This document shows positions 33,426 to 45,090 of a DNA stretch of 64,000 bases, one piece after another; the stretch's first letter is position 1; each line of letters starts with the position of its first letter. A program made the position numbers and the translations under genes. The stretch is from NCBI GenBank assembly GCA_029378245.1, contig JARKIF010000006.1, forward strand, positions 992,001 to 1,056,000. Reading direction: 5' to 3'. Source of the DNA: Roridomyces roridus. Taxonomy: Eukaryota > Basidiomycota > Agaricomycetes > Agaricales > Mycenaceae. The notes below the pieces were generated by a model that had not been told where the DNA came from, did not search any database, and was given only the letters and a program-made list of their open reading frames with translations.

Positions 33426-33872
33426 GCCTACCGAAATAAGCATTCAGATAATGGCCGGAGAGAGTGTGACTCACTGCGCAAGGGATTCTGCTTTCGGAGG
33501 TGTGGTGGCAAGAGGCAAGACGCGTCTAGTGATGCTTACGTGTTATCGCCACCAGCGGAACAATCCCGCCGCGTTCCGGGGCATATGATCCGATGACTCT
33601 TGTCTTCCTCCTCCTTGCATGAGCGCCCGATGCTCGCGCTCTGCTCTATGGCCGCCGCCTGATCTAGTGTTCGCCGCACCCTGCTATAGAACTCCACCTA
33701 AACTGCGGCTTTCCACGCGTCTAGCTCCTCTCGGTGGCGTTTCCCAGACGCGTTCCCACCACCTGATTGTGTCTCACCTTCCGCGGTTAAACGGATCTTG
33801 TGAGTCTGCTTCCTCATATAGACTCGCGTGCTTGAATCATGAGGTCACAACCCTCGTCTTCTCACCACCACT
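33426..33872. other. Divergent promoter region
   Basis: Lies between the minus-strand F-box gene and the plus-strand oxidoreductase gene. It may contain a short leader exon of the F-box gene. No other feature seen. Confidence 0.4.
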
Positions 33873-35592
33873 ATGACACCGACCACCGCCCACGGCCTCG
33901 CCCCGCGCGTCGCCCAGCCCTTCCGCCCCGGCCTCCTCTCCACCCCAACGACGCACGAGGCGACTCAGGTCGCGCAGGAGTTGCTCTACGAAGACTACCT
34001 CTCGCATCATTGTTTCTTCAATGATATGGGGTTTCATAACCACCTTCCACACCAGTGTGTACCCTCCTCTACGTAGACAGAACTGTGTGCGTGTGCTAAC
34101 AGTGAGGTAGTCTAGTCGCGGCGTACGACATGGGCGCACCCCCCGCTCTGCTCAAGTCTATCTACGAGGAGCTGGCACCCACGCTCCGCCCTATCGGCAA
34201 GGAGGGCGAGGATATCACGGAGAAGAATTGGACGAGTCGGTTGGGGGAGCGCAAGTGCGTTTCTCGTCCGCTTACTCTCTTTCTTTAAATTTGAAATCAT
34301 CGCAGGGCCTACGGCAGCTATCTCGAATTCTTCACTCGGGAGCTTGCGACGACCGGCGTGGAAGAGGTTATGAGCAAGTACGTCATGTCGCCCGAGGCGA
34401 ATGGAAATGAGTCGGCGATGTTTGCGAGGTTGTTGGGTGGTTTGTGAGTGGTGCTTATTTCCTCGATTGACGTCGTTTGGTCTAATGTCCCGCAGGCTCC
34501 ATCCGTTTCTACAAGTAGGGGTGCGTATCTGTGCTGCTTGATGTTTCCATCTCTCAATTTGGAATAGTTTGGCGTCGAATTCGGTCAAGACTTCATGATC
34601 GCTCAAGGTACGAATTCGCTGGTCCCTCATCGTCATCCTTATGTTTCGTAGGACTCGCAATGGGCGCAGTCACCGAGCCAAGCTTTGTTGGCCCCATGCT
34701 CGACAGTCCTTCCAATCTCCCCATCCTCTCCGACGCTCCGACGAAGGGCGTGACCCTCCTCGCTCTTCTCCGCGAGGTCTACGATTCAGACCTCTTCAAG
34801 CCCAGCCTCCCCTACGAACCGAACGCATTCATCTCCCACCGCGTCCGCCAAGTCGCAGAAAACCCCGACCGCCTCCCCGCTCTTCGTAAGATCTACGCCA
34901 AGTGGTCTATCGACACCACCGCACCCGCGTCTTCCCCAGAATGGGACACCCGAATCGGCGAATGCTTCGTTCAATCCACCCTCCTGCTTGCAGCCACAAG
35001 CAGACCCAACCGTGCCCCGCGGATGGACTTTTTCCTGATGCACCTCCTCACAGCAGCGCTCTGCCTCCCCAGCGTGCTACGCGTCCTCCCGAATCCAGTG
35101 CACAAGGCACAGTTGTTGCAAGGCTACGCACGGACGAGTGCGTTGGTTGTACTCACTCGTGGACGGCCGAGGATCGACGTGCCCCTCGTCATGTCGTATC
35201 CTGTCCTTCCCAAGCCTCCCCGGGCGCCTGTCGGTGGACCCGACGCCCTTGGCACGGAAACGCCTAACCCATGGCTTGCGATGGTTCACAACGGGCTTCA
35301 CCACAAAGACGCACATGTCCTCAAGACCGTGCGCTCTTTGTACTACGCCGCGCAACTCTACGGCTCGACCCCCGCTGGAGAGTTCCTCGGGGTGCGGGAT
35401 GCCGAGGGGAGGGAGACGCATGAAGGTGCGGGGACGCTTGATGGGAGTGTTTTTGTTAGGGCTGCGGGGGTTATGACGAAGGCGCTTGGGTGGGTTGGGT
35501 ATGGTGAGAAGGAGGGAGATTGGGATCGGAGTGCGTTGGGATGGGATGCGGCGTGGGAGGAAGAGGGGTTTGGTTTGAGCTCGAGGATGTGA
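33873..35592 (+). CDS. Questin oxidase-like (AflY-type) oxidoreductase
   Basis: Six exons (33873-34054, 34111-34254, 34306-34443, 34496-34520, 34568-34607, 34652-35592), all joining in phase, give 489 residues, the usual size. The family signature lies at the N-terminus: FNDMGFHNHLPHH then LVAAYDMGAPPALLKSIYEE, with several His that could bind metal or substrate. Conserved pieces later are HPFLQVGFGVEFGQDFMIAQ, FFLMHLLTAALCLPSVL, and NPWLAMVHNGLHHKDAHVLK. AflY and questin oxidase open or modify anthraquinone-type rings in aflatoxin and geodin pathways. In mushrooms the family is common outside clusters and its substrate is unknown. No polyketide synthase is nearby, so a dedicated pathway cannot be inferred. 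Frame is intact. Confidence 0.85.
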
Positions 35593-35924
35593 AAACGAAA
35601 CAGGAACTTTTGTATTTGTAGCCGAATTGAATCCTTTGTGTACAATCCAGTCGCTTCTCATTTCACTCTGGCATGAAACTGGCTCGAGCAAGGCACTGCC
35701 AACCAGTGCTTGCTTCGTCATCAACTATAGTCCTCCTATCGAGCGCTCCAACTCCCGACGCTGTGCATGCGGTGTAGCGCCGCGGCGTGCCATCACCGCT
35801 CTTCCGCCTCGCTGGAGCCGCCTCCTGTTTCAGCTCCACTGAAAACGCTAAAAGCTGCGGTGCGAGTTCCACACTCTTATTCCACCCCAGTTTCCACTTC
35901 GACTTCTACCTTCGTCCCCACCAC
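35593..35924. other. Intergenic, 0.33 kb
   Basis: 3' region of the oxidoreductase gene and promoter of the next secreted protein. Nothing distinctive. Confidence 0.4.
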
Positions 35925-36492
35925 ATGTTGTTCCACCGTTTCCTGATCAGCGCCGCGGCTCTCGCTGGGCTGTCTACGTCCCTTGCTGCTAGCGTCCCGT
36001 GCTCCGAGGCTGCTCGGTTCGGTATTTTGCGCCTCTCGCAAACGGAGGTCGCCCCAGGCGAGGTGAGCTGCATCCTCCAACAATCCAGTCTTCTAAATTC
36101 TAATATATAATAATGCAAAACTCGTAGTCCTTCACGATCACCACCGACCTCACCTGCTCCGTCCAACTAGGCTACACGCCCACCTACCTCGAGTATTTCA
36201 TCGACGGCGTGTCCACCTCTAACATCGGCGGACCCATCTTCCTCGGGCGGACGACGTACGATGCGTCGACGACGCCTCCGCAGGATCAGCTGAGCCTTTC
36301 GGTCAGCTCTACATCATTTCTACCACCACCTTGGCGTTAAAATTACATTTCTAGCTCCCGGTGTGGTATTACGACCCAAACGCTACGTATTCGGTGCGCG
36401 TCGACGACTACTTTGCGCAGGATGGGCCGACTGGGGAGTCGGTGATTAGGGTTGGGGGAGTTTCGACGCCGATTCACATCATTGGAATTTGA
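35925..36492 (+). CDS. Small secreted protein of unknown function
   Basis: Three exons (35925-36062, 36128-36301, 36355-36492) of 138, 174 and 138 bp, all phase 0, encode 149 residues. A signal peptide (MLFHRFLISAAALAGLSTSLA) is followed by a compact domain with two cysteines (VPCSEA and LTCSVQ) and alternating hydrophobic stretches (FTITTDLTCSVQLGYTPTYL, YSVRVDDYFAQ, STPIHIIGI). This looks like a small beta-sandwich. There is no transmembrane or GPI tail. Exon boundaries at codon edges make the model firm. I do not recognise the family; it is probably extracellular. Confidence 0.75.
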
Positions 36493-37426
36493 TCACCACT
36501 GTCTGAGTGAATTCGAGGACGATGATATGGACATCTTGCTAGTTTTTTGTTTCGAGTACCGTATGTAGCCTGTAAACATCGTAGTTTAGCCAAGATCTTT
36601 GCCCAACAATTCTGATGTGTCCAGACTTGCCGAGCGCATGAGGGGATTAGTGGGCCTCGAACATGACAAGTATTATTGCTGCAGCGCTTCGTAGCACTCC
36701 TGACTGCTCGGATCTTGGGGGATTACAAACTGGAATTGAAGTTGGGGCCGATTTAACAGCGGCTTCTGCTCAGGGTTGCCATCCCGGCTAACTCCACACA
36801 CAGCGCTCGCTGTTTCTCCACAACGGAGTACTCAATATATAATTCATACGGGATCACTCCACCAGGGTTGGGTAGGAATCAAGGGCTATGGGCCTCTAGG
36901 TCTATTGTCAGTGTTCGGCTGGACAAAGAAAGTCATGTGGGCGGCTCAAACACGTCTTGAAGTTGCTCATTTGATATTTCCCCGCCGCAGTACCAGATCA
37001 TGCGCGTTGGACGGTCGGTCATATTCTCCGACGTGGGGAGCAGCGCTAGCGAGTTCAACCACCTCTTCTTCTTGTGGGCTCCCAATGCTGTTGGTACGCC
37101 TTGCCGTACCACGATCGCCGTTACTGAATCACTGAGATTGAAGGGTTGGATTCGGGGGCCGCTCGAGTGAAACGCTGCAACTCCAACCTTTGCGATGAAT
37201 TCTTTGGCTGTGCCGTCAATTCACACAAATGAATCGGAATGATAACGATAGAAATGAAATGAAATGCACCGCGTAAGCCTTAAGGTAAAAATTACCGTCG
37301 AAGACCGCGGCGCCAATCTCTCAATTGAATGACTTTACCGCCCCGACGGCACTCAGTAAAGTATAAAAGGGCTCCTCAGAGTACCTCAACCTCCATCTCC
37401 CACAGACCTTCTTACTCTCACCAGCA
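36493..37426. other. Intergenic, 0.9 kb
   Basis: No gene recognised. A TATA box sits at its right end, belonging to the next small secreted protein. Confidence 0.5.
37362..37370 (+). promoter_or_regulatory. TATA box of small Cys-rich secreted protein gene
   Basis: TATAAAAGG, 57-65 bp upstream of ATG 37427. Confidence 0.65.
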
Positions 37427-37923
37427 ATGAAATTCACCTCCATCGTCTCCATCGCTCTCCTCGCCGCGAGCGCCAACGCCATCTGCCCCGGATTCAACTT
37501 TGGCATCGGGAACCAGATGTCGCTGGGCAGCGGAATCAACCGCTGTGCGTTCATTGTTGTGTTGTGTTCATTATTTCAACACTAGTACTGAATGGCTGCT
37601 CACCAGGGGACGTCTACGACGACAGCTGCAACGTCGTCGACGGACTCACTACCAACCAGAATCCCTGTGACGAGGGAATTTTCGGATGCAGCCCTCCTCC
37701 GGTTATTTTCAATCGGTACACCAGCACTTTCACTGGGCTCGTGTACGTGCCTTCCCCTAGAATCTTCTCTCGAGACGATCTGAATTTGATTAGTTATGCG
37801 TGCCGCACCGATCCGAACTCGGGGACCTGTGGCAGTGATGTGATCTCCGTTTGTGTGAGTGATCCGACTCCTCGGCTCGTTCGCAAGACTGACGCTTTTT
37901 AGTGCCGCAACGATGGAAATTGA
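37427..37923 (+). CDS. Small cysteine-rich secreted protein
   Basis: Four exons (37427-37544, 37586-37742, 37794-37854, 37903-37923) encode 118 residues. The signal peptide MKFTSIVSIALLAASANA is followed by a mature part of about 100 residues with nine cysteines (ICPG, NGCSP, DSCN, NPCDE, FGCSP, YACRT, GTCGS, SVCCRN). The last intron splits the CC pair from CRND so that only the final seven codons are in exon 4. The gene has a strong TATA box. Size, secretion and cysteine content are effector-like or hydrophobin-like in general terms. However, the spacing is not that of a hydrophobin, and I know no matching family. Confidence 0.75.
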
Positions 37924-38413
37924 GAGGAGTTGGAATCAGTACCGTGTAATAATATGTTCGGAGGTTGAATACTTATGGATCTGAGTGATTGAGTGATTGC
38001 GACATTCTTTGATGGCCTCAACCAATCCGTAACGGCCATCACACGGAATGGGAATGTCCGAATTTCCTTGAGCTCAGAGACACCTAGCCGTATTACGTGC
38101 AGTCGAATAAAGTAATCGACACCTCAGTGCATAGTGTATACACGTACAAGCATATACAAGGCTCCCTCGATTCCTCACCTCGTTCGACTCGAGGTCGGAA
38201 AATTACAAATGTCCGCAACATGGCTTTTTGTGATTACATACATCCATTTGCCTGCGCTTTCCATGCGACATGAAATGCTCAAATTTTGAGAGCCAAAATA
38301 CTTGCATGTCCGCGAGGCAAAACAACTCATGTCTCGAATTCAATGTCACGCAAATAAAAATTTGACGCCATCCACAAGTAGCTTCTACCCTCATATCGTA
38401 GTCCTCCCGCGAA
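37924..38413. other. Intergenic, convergent gene ends
   Basis: No gene or repeat recognised between the small secreted protein and the laccase-like gene on the opposite strand. Confidence 0.4.
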
Positions 38414-41048
38414 TCACTGCTCGACCGCAGGTAAGGCATTATACGCCGGGCACAACTCATCCCACGCCTCAGTCGGCTTGACTTGCTGACGGATACCCTC
38501 CGGGTCCGAAACCATAACAGCTCCAAGGCCGGCCCAGAAGTGCCAGAAGATATGACCTGGTTTTTTCGTTCCGTCAGCAGCCAGATTCAGTTTATTTGGG
38601 CGCACAATGGAAAAACCATGGACCGGGTTTGTCTGTCGTGAACCGGAGGATGGTTCCACCGTTGCCTTTTGCTGCGACCTAAACACATTTTCAGTTGCGA
38701 TCGCAAGGCGAGAAACAACGGGATACACACATCTCGGATGGGCGGATTGACCGTGTTTATGATATCCGACTCATTCGATTTAATCACCCAGAACCTGTTT
38801 CCGTGCAGTGTGAAGGCTGTCTCCGTGTGTGAATCAACGAAAAGAGGGAGAGAGTTGGAGAGTTGGAGACGTACGGTGCAATTCATTCTCTGGGCTATCT
38901 CTCTTCAGTATCAAAAGCCCAAGTCGCCCAAGAACCAGAGACTCACTCAGGCAAGAAGTTGATTTCCACAGTTTTATTCCTCGGAAATATGAAGGTATTC
39001 TCGGTCTTGTTGAAATCCACAGCGTTGCTGGCGCCGTCCAAAATTTTGATCAGGGTGGGAACCTTTGGGGACTCGTACTGCGACCCGTTGAAAAGCCACA
39101 CAGTTTCGCCGACAGGCATGGAGGTCGTGAAGTTGAGAATGAAATCAGGTTCGGGGGGCTGGAAGGACGAGTTCATCATGTCAAGTCAGGAGGGAGGATG
39201 CAGCACACACCGGAGTAGGAAAGAAGGGCCTCAACTCATGTTCTTGCAACAAATTCGCGTCCGCGCCCTGCGGCCCCTCGGTCATCGGGGTTGTAGGCTC
39301 CGCGTCGGGTGCGCCGGCGTAGTGCAGAACGCCGCGGCTCAAGTCCGGCTGTACAGCGGTCAATATAGACGAGGAAAGATACGAAGGAGGACCCACATCG
39401 AACACGGGATTTTTGTTCGGGTTACCGGGATCCATGGGGATGGCGTCTTCATTCATTATCAGTCACTCTGTGAAAGTCCCGCGAAAGCCGACTCACTAAT
39501 CCAATAATTGTCCACGGCTTGATTCGCGGTGACCTAGGTCGTCTTGTGTATGGACCACTGAAGAAGGAAGATACAAACGTACCACGACAGAAAACCTCGC
39601 CCCGGGCATGACAGATAAGATGTTCACTTCGAGGGGCTGCGTTGGCGTGCCGTCCACTTCGATCACCTGTGCTCTCGAGCTTGATACTTTCATTCCTTGG
39701 GAAGAAACGGGAGCAGGTACGCACGGTCATGGTGTCTGCCACACCCGAATTAGTTCGATTTACTCGGAGGGAAAACATAAAAACACACGATTATCAATGG
39801 AAACGAAGACCTGGCGGCGCACGGAAACTACCACGGATTTAGTTCATGAGGATGAACTAGGCGAGGCGAAAGACCCACTGTTAATCAACCGGAACCGATA
39901 ACGCGTCCCCTTCGTCACGGTTTGAACCGCGAACGGAATTTCGGGTCCGCCGACGAACCGACCCACGCCGTTGAAGAGACCGCTGTCTTGAAGGCTTTCC
40001 CAGTATCAGCGCCAATATGAATAAGGCAAAGGAAAACACACGGGATGATCTGGGTCAAGTTGTACGACATCAACGACACGGTGGAGGTGTTGTGCCACCA
40101 GTCGGCCAAGCTCCAGATCTACGTGTCGATGTCAATAATTATTTCTGGCGACTAAGGGCGACGTACCGTGCTCTCGTCGTCGACATCATAGAGATGCTTG
40201 AGCGGGTCGTCCGGGTCTGTGTTTTGTTCAGCCCATATCCAGAAGGGTCAAGGTACAGACCATAGATAATGAACACGCCCCGGAGTCCGTCGGCGTATTG
40301 GAGACTGAGCTGGCTGTGATACCAAGCAGAACCACTCTGTTCGCCGCTTCACAAGAATTAAAGCATATCCCTACCACGTGAGGGTAAACCTACAGAGGGA
40401 GAGCTTTCACAGGAATAAGTTCAAGGTCATCATCAACAGCTAAACGACTAACTGTATGTGTAGGACGTGTTGGGACCAAAAGGGCATTGGCTGCAAGTGG
40501 TGTAAGCCCCGCAGTGAACCATACGGAGGATACATACGTGACAAACGGCGATCCCTCATCGAACACCGACGCAGTATCCTTCAAGACACCTTCAAAGTCC
40601 TGAACTCGAATTCATCAACCGAAAAAGGAAAATCAATGAAGGGCCGCAGCTTACGATGGAAGTTGACACCCGCATGGATTCATCCGTCTGCGTCTCAAGT
40701 TAATTCAGTTCAAAAAAACAGCACGCGACGCGACTCACGAGCTTATTGTTGAAAGTCACTTTGACCGTGTCCCCTTTGTTAGCCGTGAGGAGAGGACCGG
40801 GGAAGCTGGACATTCGTTTCAGGATATTCCTCTCCACACAAGTCCAAGCTCTCACGTTCCATTAGCCAGGATCCCGACTAGACACGTCGTCAGAGCATTA
40901 TTTTCAGCCAGTCCAAACACGCACTTCGATTGAAGCCATCAGGAGCAATCGGGGCATTGACGACGTCAAGAGTATATTCCTTCAACGCCGCAGATGCAGG
41001 ATGTACGTTCAGAGCAGCCAATAGGAGCAGAGACGCGAGTGGCTGCAT
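38414..41048 (-). CDS. Laccase-like multicopper oxidase with degenerate copper sites
   Basis: A secreted protein of the three-cupredoxin laccase fold, cut by about a dozen short introns. Signal peptide MQPLASLLLLAALNVHPASA, then KEYTLDVVNAPIAPDGFNR, ILANG-TFPGPLLTANKGDTVKVTF, STSIH, WYHSQLSLQYADGLRG, LADWWHN, LFNGVGRF, KGTRYRFRLIN, TLHGNRFWVIK, HIFWHFWAGLGAVMVSDPEG and finally WDELCPAYNALP at 38414. The family's order is complete. At the places where laccases have HWHG, HSH, HPxHLHG and HCHIxxH, this protein shows only IH, HSQ, TAFTLHG and HIFWHFW, with no cysteine for the type 1 copper. The reading pieces are otherwise well kept and rich in N-glycosylation sites (NKTE, NFTT, NGSQ). It is probably a pseudo-enzyme rather than a pseudogene. 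Exact exon limits were not all fixed. Confidence 0.75.
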
Positions 41049-42250
41049 TTCGTCAGGGGGTTTGACCGTTCGCCCTTTGTCTCTTTTTTATAGGCCGCCT
41101 GTGCGAAGTGATAGTGGGCCGAAACCAATAGCCTTGATGCGGTTGGAGCCTGAGATATCGAGTGACACGCAGATCCCAAATAGAACGAAGAAGCCAATGG
41201 GACAGATTGGATAGCATGACGTTGATGGGAGCCAGAGGACGTTGGGAGTGGAGCAGTTTCGCAAAACAAGAGGAGCTACGTGAAATGGAGCAAATGTCCT
41301 CAGCGAATGAATGCGATATCCAGGATGCCTGAATGGAAGGCGCCCAGGAAAGAAAAAGGTATTTGGCATGCTGATCGCCGCGGCCGCGTCCTCTACCAAT
41401 CACGACCAAGGCTTTACGATTCGTCCGAAATGGCCTAAACCACGAGCTATTTCTCGTGTGTCGCGTTACACGATCAGGGGGCAAATTCGGGGCACAACAA
41501 TGGGTGGCGGGAGACTCGGTGAAGTGCAAGTCGTCACTCGTGACTCGTCCAGGCGAGCATATATCGCGCCAGATGCCAAGCAAGGACGACAAACGGAATA
41601 AAGATTCGCATTTCAGAGGGTACGAGCGTCCGTTGTGGTAGAGGAACCAAGATGGGGTGAGATAAGCCCGGGAAGCGAGGCCGAGGGAATGACGCCGCAC
41701 GCGTCAACGAGGCGGGCAATCCTATGGAGTGTAGAGCAGAAACTAGAGAAAAGAGCAAGCAAATCGGCAGCGGACGGATGCCAGTGAGGAAGCGCCAGCC
41801 AGGATCGATGGCTTATCGACCTTGTGGTGGTTTTGTGTAAGAGCGTCGGGGATCACTTGATGCGGATCAAGCGAAGGCTCCTGGGTGCAATAGAACACCG
41901 CCTTTTTGCTTCCTGCCATCATCCATGGTCGACCGTGGCTACCCAAGCTTGGCGAGGTCTCTGGGAAACCAGAAAAACGCTACTGAAGTCTAGATGAAGC
42001 CACCAAAATGATCCCACCAAATCTGCTAGATTCCATGGTCGACATCTGCGACTTTGATACTCTCAGCGGAGTCGAGCGGACTGTCTCCTGAACCTCCGAG
42101 CACACAAACTCGGTCTGGTGTCCAACCGGCCCGCCGATTCACCTCACATCGCCGAGCATTCCACCACCCTGCCGCGGTCTACGACTGCGGAATGCGGAAT
42201 GTAACGCTCCGGCCAATGCGTCAAGAACCGGCGAAGTCGTGGCATCCTAG
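41049..42250. other. Non-coding, upstream of laccase-like gene
   Basis: 1.2 kb without a recognisable gene. The word CCATGGTCGAC occurs twice, near 41923 and 42034. Confidence 0.4.
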
Positions 42251-42269
42251 GGTTCTCTTCCATTCATGC

Positions 42270-44015
42270 TACCGCTGATTGCGAATCCATTCAAGGGTTC
42301 CATTCCTGGGATGGCATAGCCGGGACGCACGACATTTTTGTGGAGCGCATAGTTGCAGATTTCCATCGGTCTTCATTGCGGGGCCACCGGGCGAATTTGA
42401 TCCCAATCTCACGGACCAGACAAGTACCCGTACACTGGCGGTAATGGGCAGACTGAGGTTGGTCTCGTTCTTCACGTTGTATTCGCACGCTGATTTTTGT
42501 TCTCTCAGAGGGGGAATAATATCAAGTTGCTTCTAGATTCCCAGCCTTTCTCTCAGCTCCGCAACGGAACTTTCGATGTTCACGCCCCATACTCCGACTT
42601 CTCAGCCGCATCATTCTGAGACCACGATTCATTGGCGATTGACACAATGATACAAGCCGTGGCCTTCGACAGCCTATGCTTGACACATTGTCACTGCGAT
42701 AGCGCAAGGGTTCGATTCCCGGGATCGCAATGCGCATCGCTTTTGGTACCGCATAGCCCTGAATCTCCGTCGTTGTTCATTGCGGCCATCTTCCACCAGC
42801 GACTGAGATCCGGATCCCTCCCGGCAGTGTGAGGTGGGCTTTCGTTGCAGTGACCTTCTACCCCACAACTACAAGTTCAACCGGAGTTTTATCCGACTTG
42901 GTTGATCCCGCGAAAAGCCGCACTCTGCGATCGATTCCATGCGTCAATCATTTTACAGTAGGCGTGGCGATATCTTGGTTCCTGGTCAACGAGCACAGTG
43001 TGCATTCGGTGGCAAGTAGTAGTACACGGTAAGTACGTATACCCATTCGCCTATCCACGTGGCCAAATAGTATCTGGGTTCAATTCCCGCCGGTGGTATG
43101 TGGTAGTGTCGGATGTTTTCTTTTGAATTCTTCGACTAGATAGTCCAATGGGAGGATCATCGGAAGTTCAAGAATTGGTTTGATAGATTCGGCGTCGACG
43201 TGAGGTTCAGATACTGTACTATTTCGACCAAAGATTCTGTGACGCGTGACGGGCCCTTGTGAAATGAAGGATTTTGTACACGGTGACGGGTGACGTTCAA
43301 AATTTTCGGTTCGGCAACTCGGGAAACAGTGATTTCCCATCAATTTCAGACGGAATACGTGATCCGATTGATTTCATCAGTCCATATAAGGGAATTTGAT
43401 CTGATGGCCGCTCGGTGAATCTCTTATCTGGTGAACTTTGGCGGTGACGCGTGGAAATAGTACAGTAGATGCCGGCGGTGCACCCACGAGATGCCGCGCT
43501 CCGAGTCTTCGATGTATGCATCCCAGTGCAGGCAACTGTAGGGAAGATATCTGTTCGTCCACGAGCATAGTTTGTATCACTCAGTGGCGAGTACACGCCA
43601 AATTGTTGGGTTCAACTCCCGTCGGTGGTATGCGCTTCTTCGTTGCAGCATTTTGTCGATTGGTCCTGTACGACAAGCCGTGGCATTCGAGAGATCAGGC
43701 ACATGCTCCGTCAACGTTTCAACAGCTTGACACAATGTCTTCCAAGGGCTCGATTCCTGAGCTCGCATACCTGGTCTTTGGGACGCATCACTTATCACTT
43801 TTGGTGGACCGCACAAGCAGCCCTGGATCTCCGTCACTGTTCGTTGTGGCCGTCTCGACAATGCATGGATCGGTACTCTGTGATACGTGCATTCAGTGGA
43901 AAGTCCACGGTAAGTGTACATGTATGCGGACGCCCATAGCCATCGTAGTAGGCCGTTGATATCTAGACAACCATGTGGCCACGAGTCTTGGGTTCAACTC
44001 CCACGGGTGGTATGC
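42270..44015 (+). repeat. Array of tRNA-like repeats (SINE-related)
   Basis: About six segments carry internal pol-III promoter-like B boxes: near 42295 (GGTTCCATTCC), 42709 (GGTTCGATTCC), 43077 (GGTTCAATTCC), 43609 (GGTTCAACTCC), 43747 (GGCTCGATTCC) and 43991 (GGTTCAACTCC). Three of them continue with CGGTGGTATG or GGGTGGTATG and are preceded by A-box-like words (ATTCGGTGG, CACTCAGTGG, ATTCAGTGG). The other three share a different downstream sequence (ATCTCCGTC.TTGTTC). The copies alternate and are diverged. None folds into a full cloverleaf that I would call a functional tRNA. Confidence 0.55.
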
Positions 44016-44212
44016 GATTGGGCAAGGGTAACCTTTTCTTTTTCGGAGCTTCAATTCTCATCTGAGCTCCTCTATTCCCATACTTTCACCAAGATCGCCA
44101 ACTATTGTATTGGTATTGATTATGCCTTGATTGGCGTTCCTGATCGAGGAACCCGAATAAAGTGACTCCTCGAAGCCTGTCACGGGAAGCCCCTTTACTG
44201 TAATTGATCGTG

Positions 44213-44220
44213 TATATAAG
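44213..44220 (+). promoter_or_regulatory. TATA box of CFEM gene
   Basis: TATATAAG, about 50 bp upstream of the ATG at 44268. Confidence 0.6.
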
Positions 44221-44267
44221 CCACGCGTCCCTTCGCTCCTTCTTCCTTTCCTTCCACCACGACCACC

Positions 44268-45090
44268 ATGCGCTTCACGACCATCCTCGCCACTCTCCTC
44301 GCCCTCGGAACCAGCACCGTCCTCGCCCAGTCCACCGAGTCGGGAAGTGCCCTCAGCCCCAGCGCGTCGGCGAGCATCGGTTCCCTCAGCACCTGCGCCC
44401 TGTCCTGCGTCTCGCTTGCCGCTGCCAACTCGGCTTGTGGCGTCCCGTATGTCTCCTCTCTTCCTCGCCCTCTCACACTGACCCGTCACGCAGCACGAAT
44501 CAGACTTGCGTCTGCACCGACCCCGAATTCCAATTCAAGTCTCAGTCGTGCCTCAAGACCGAGTGCAAGGCGGAGGATATACAGCCCGCGCTGGAGTTGC
44601 AGCAGCAGGCGTGTGGAACTCGTGCGTCTTCTTTCTCCCCTTTTCGTACTTGTCCTTTCTTCTTCGGGTTCCATGCCTTCTTAACTCCACCTTTCCCGCT
44701 GCTCGTTTCATGCCTTCTTCTTTTCTTTGCGTTCCCCGAATAGGAATGCATGCTAATGCTCTCCTAGTCTCTGCTTCCAGCGCCCCTACTGCCACGACCC
44801 CTTTCACGCCCGCCAACAGCGCCGCTGACATCTCGGCCGGAACCACTGCTTCCACCGCTGGTGGTGCATCTGTCGTAGGCACTACTGGCTCCACCGCTGG
44901 CTCTGCCGTCGCATCCGAATCCGCGTCCGAATCCGCCACCGCGCCCGCGTCGTCTGGCTCTGGCTCTGCTACCCCGGCCGGCTCGAGCGCCGGCGGCTCC
45001 CGTGCGCTCAACCCGCTCGCACCCCTCGCTCCTGCTGCCCTCGCTGTTGGGGTGATCGCGCTCGTGGCGGGTGGTGTGGCGTTGCTTTGA
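44268..45090 (+). CDS. CFEM-domain GPI-anchored protein
   Basis: Three exons (44268-44446, 44494-44621, 44768-45090) encode 209 residues. Signal peptide MRFTTILATLLALGTSTVLA. The eight-cysteine CFEM domain spans about residues 40-105 (TCALSC, SACG, TCVC, SCLKTEC, QQACG). A long Ser/Thr/Ala/Gly stalk follows, then a hydrophobic GPI-type tail (VGVIALVAGGVALL). CFEM proteins are fungal surface proteins, some of which bind heme. The usual ligand Asp between the TC-x-C and SC motifs may be in CTDPEF. The protein is expected at the plasma membrane or wall. The second intron (about 146 bp) is long for this genome. Model and family are both firm. Confidence 0.9.

Noticed and set aside
42680..42730. 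Functional tRNA gene ending GGTTCGATTCCCGGG
   Set aside because: Only the T-arm-like half and a short pairing arm are present; D and anticodon arms could not be found in the right distance.
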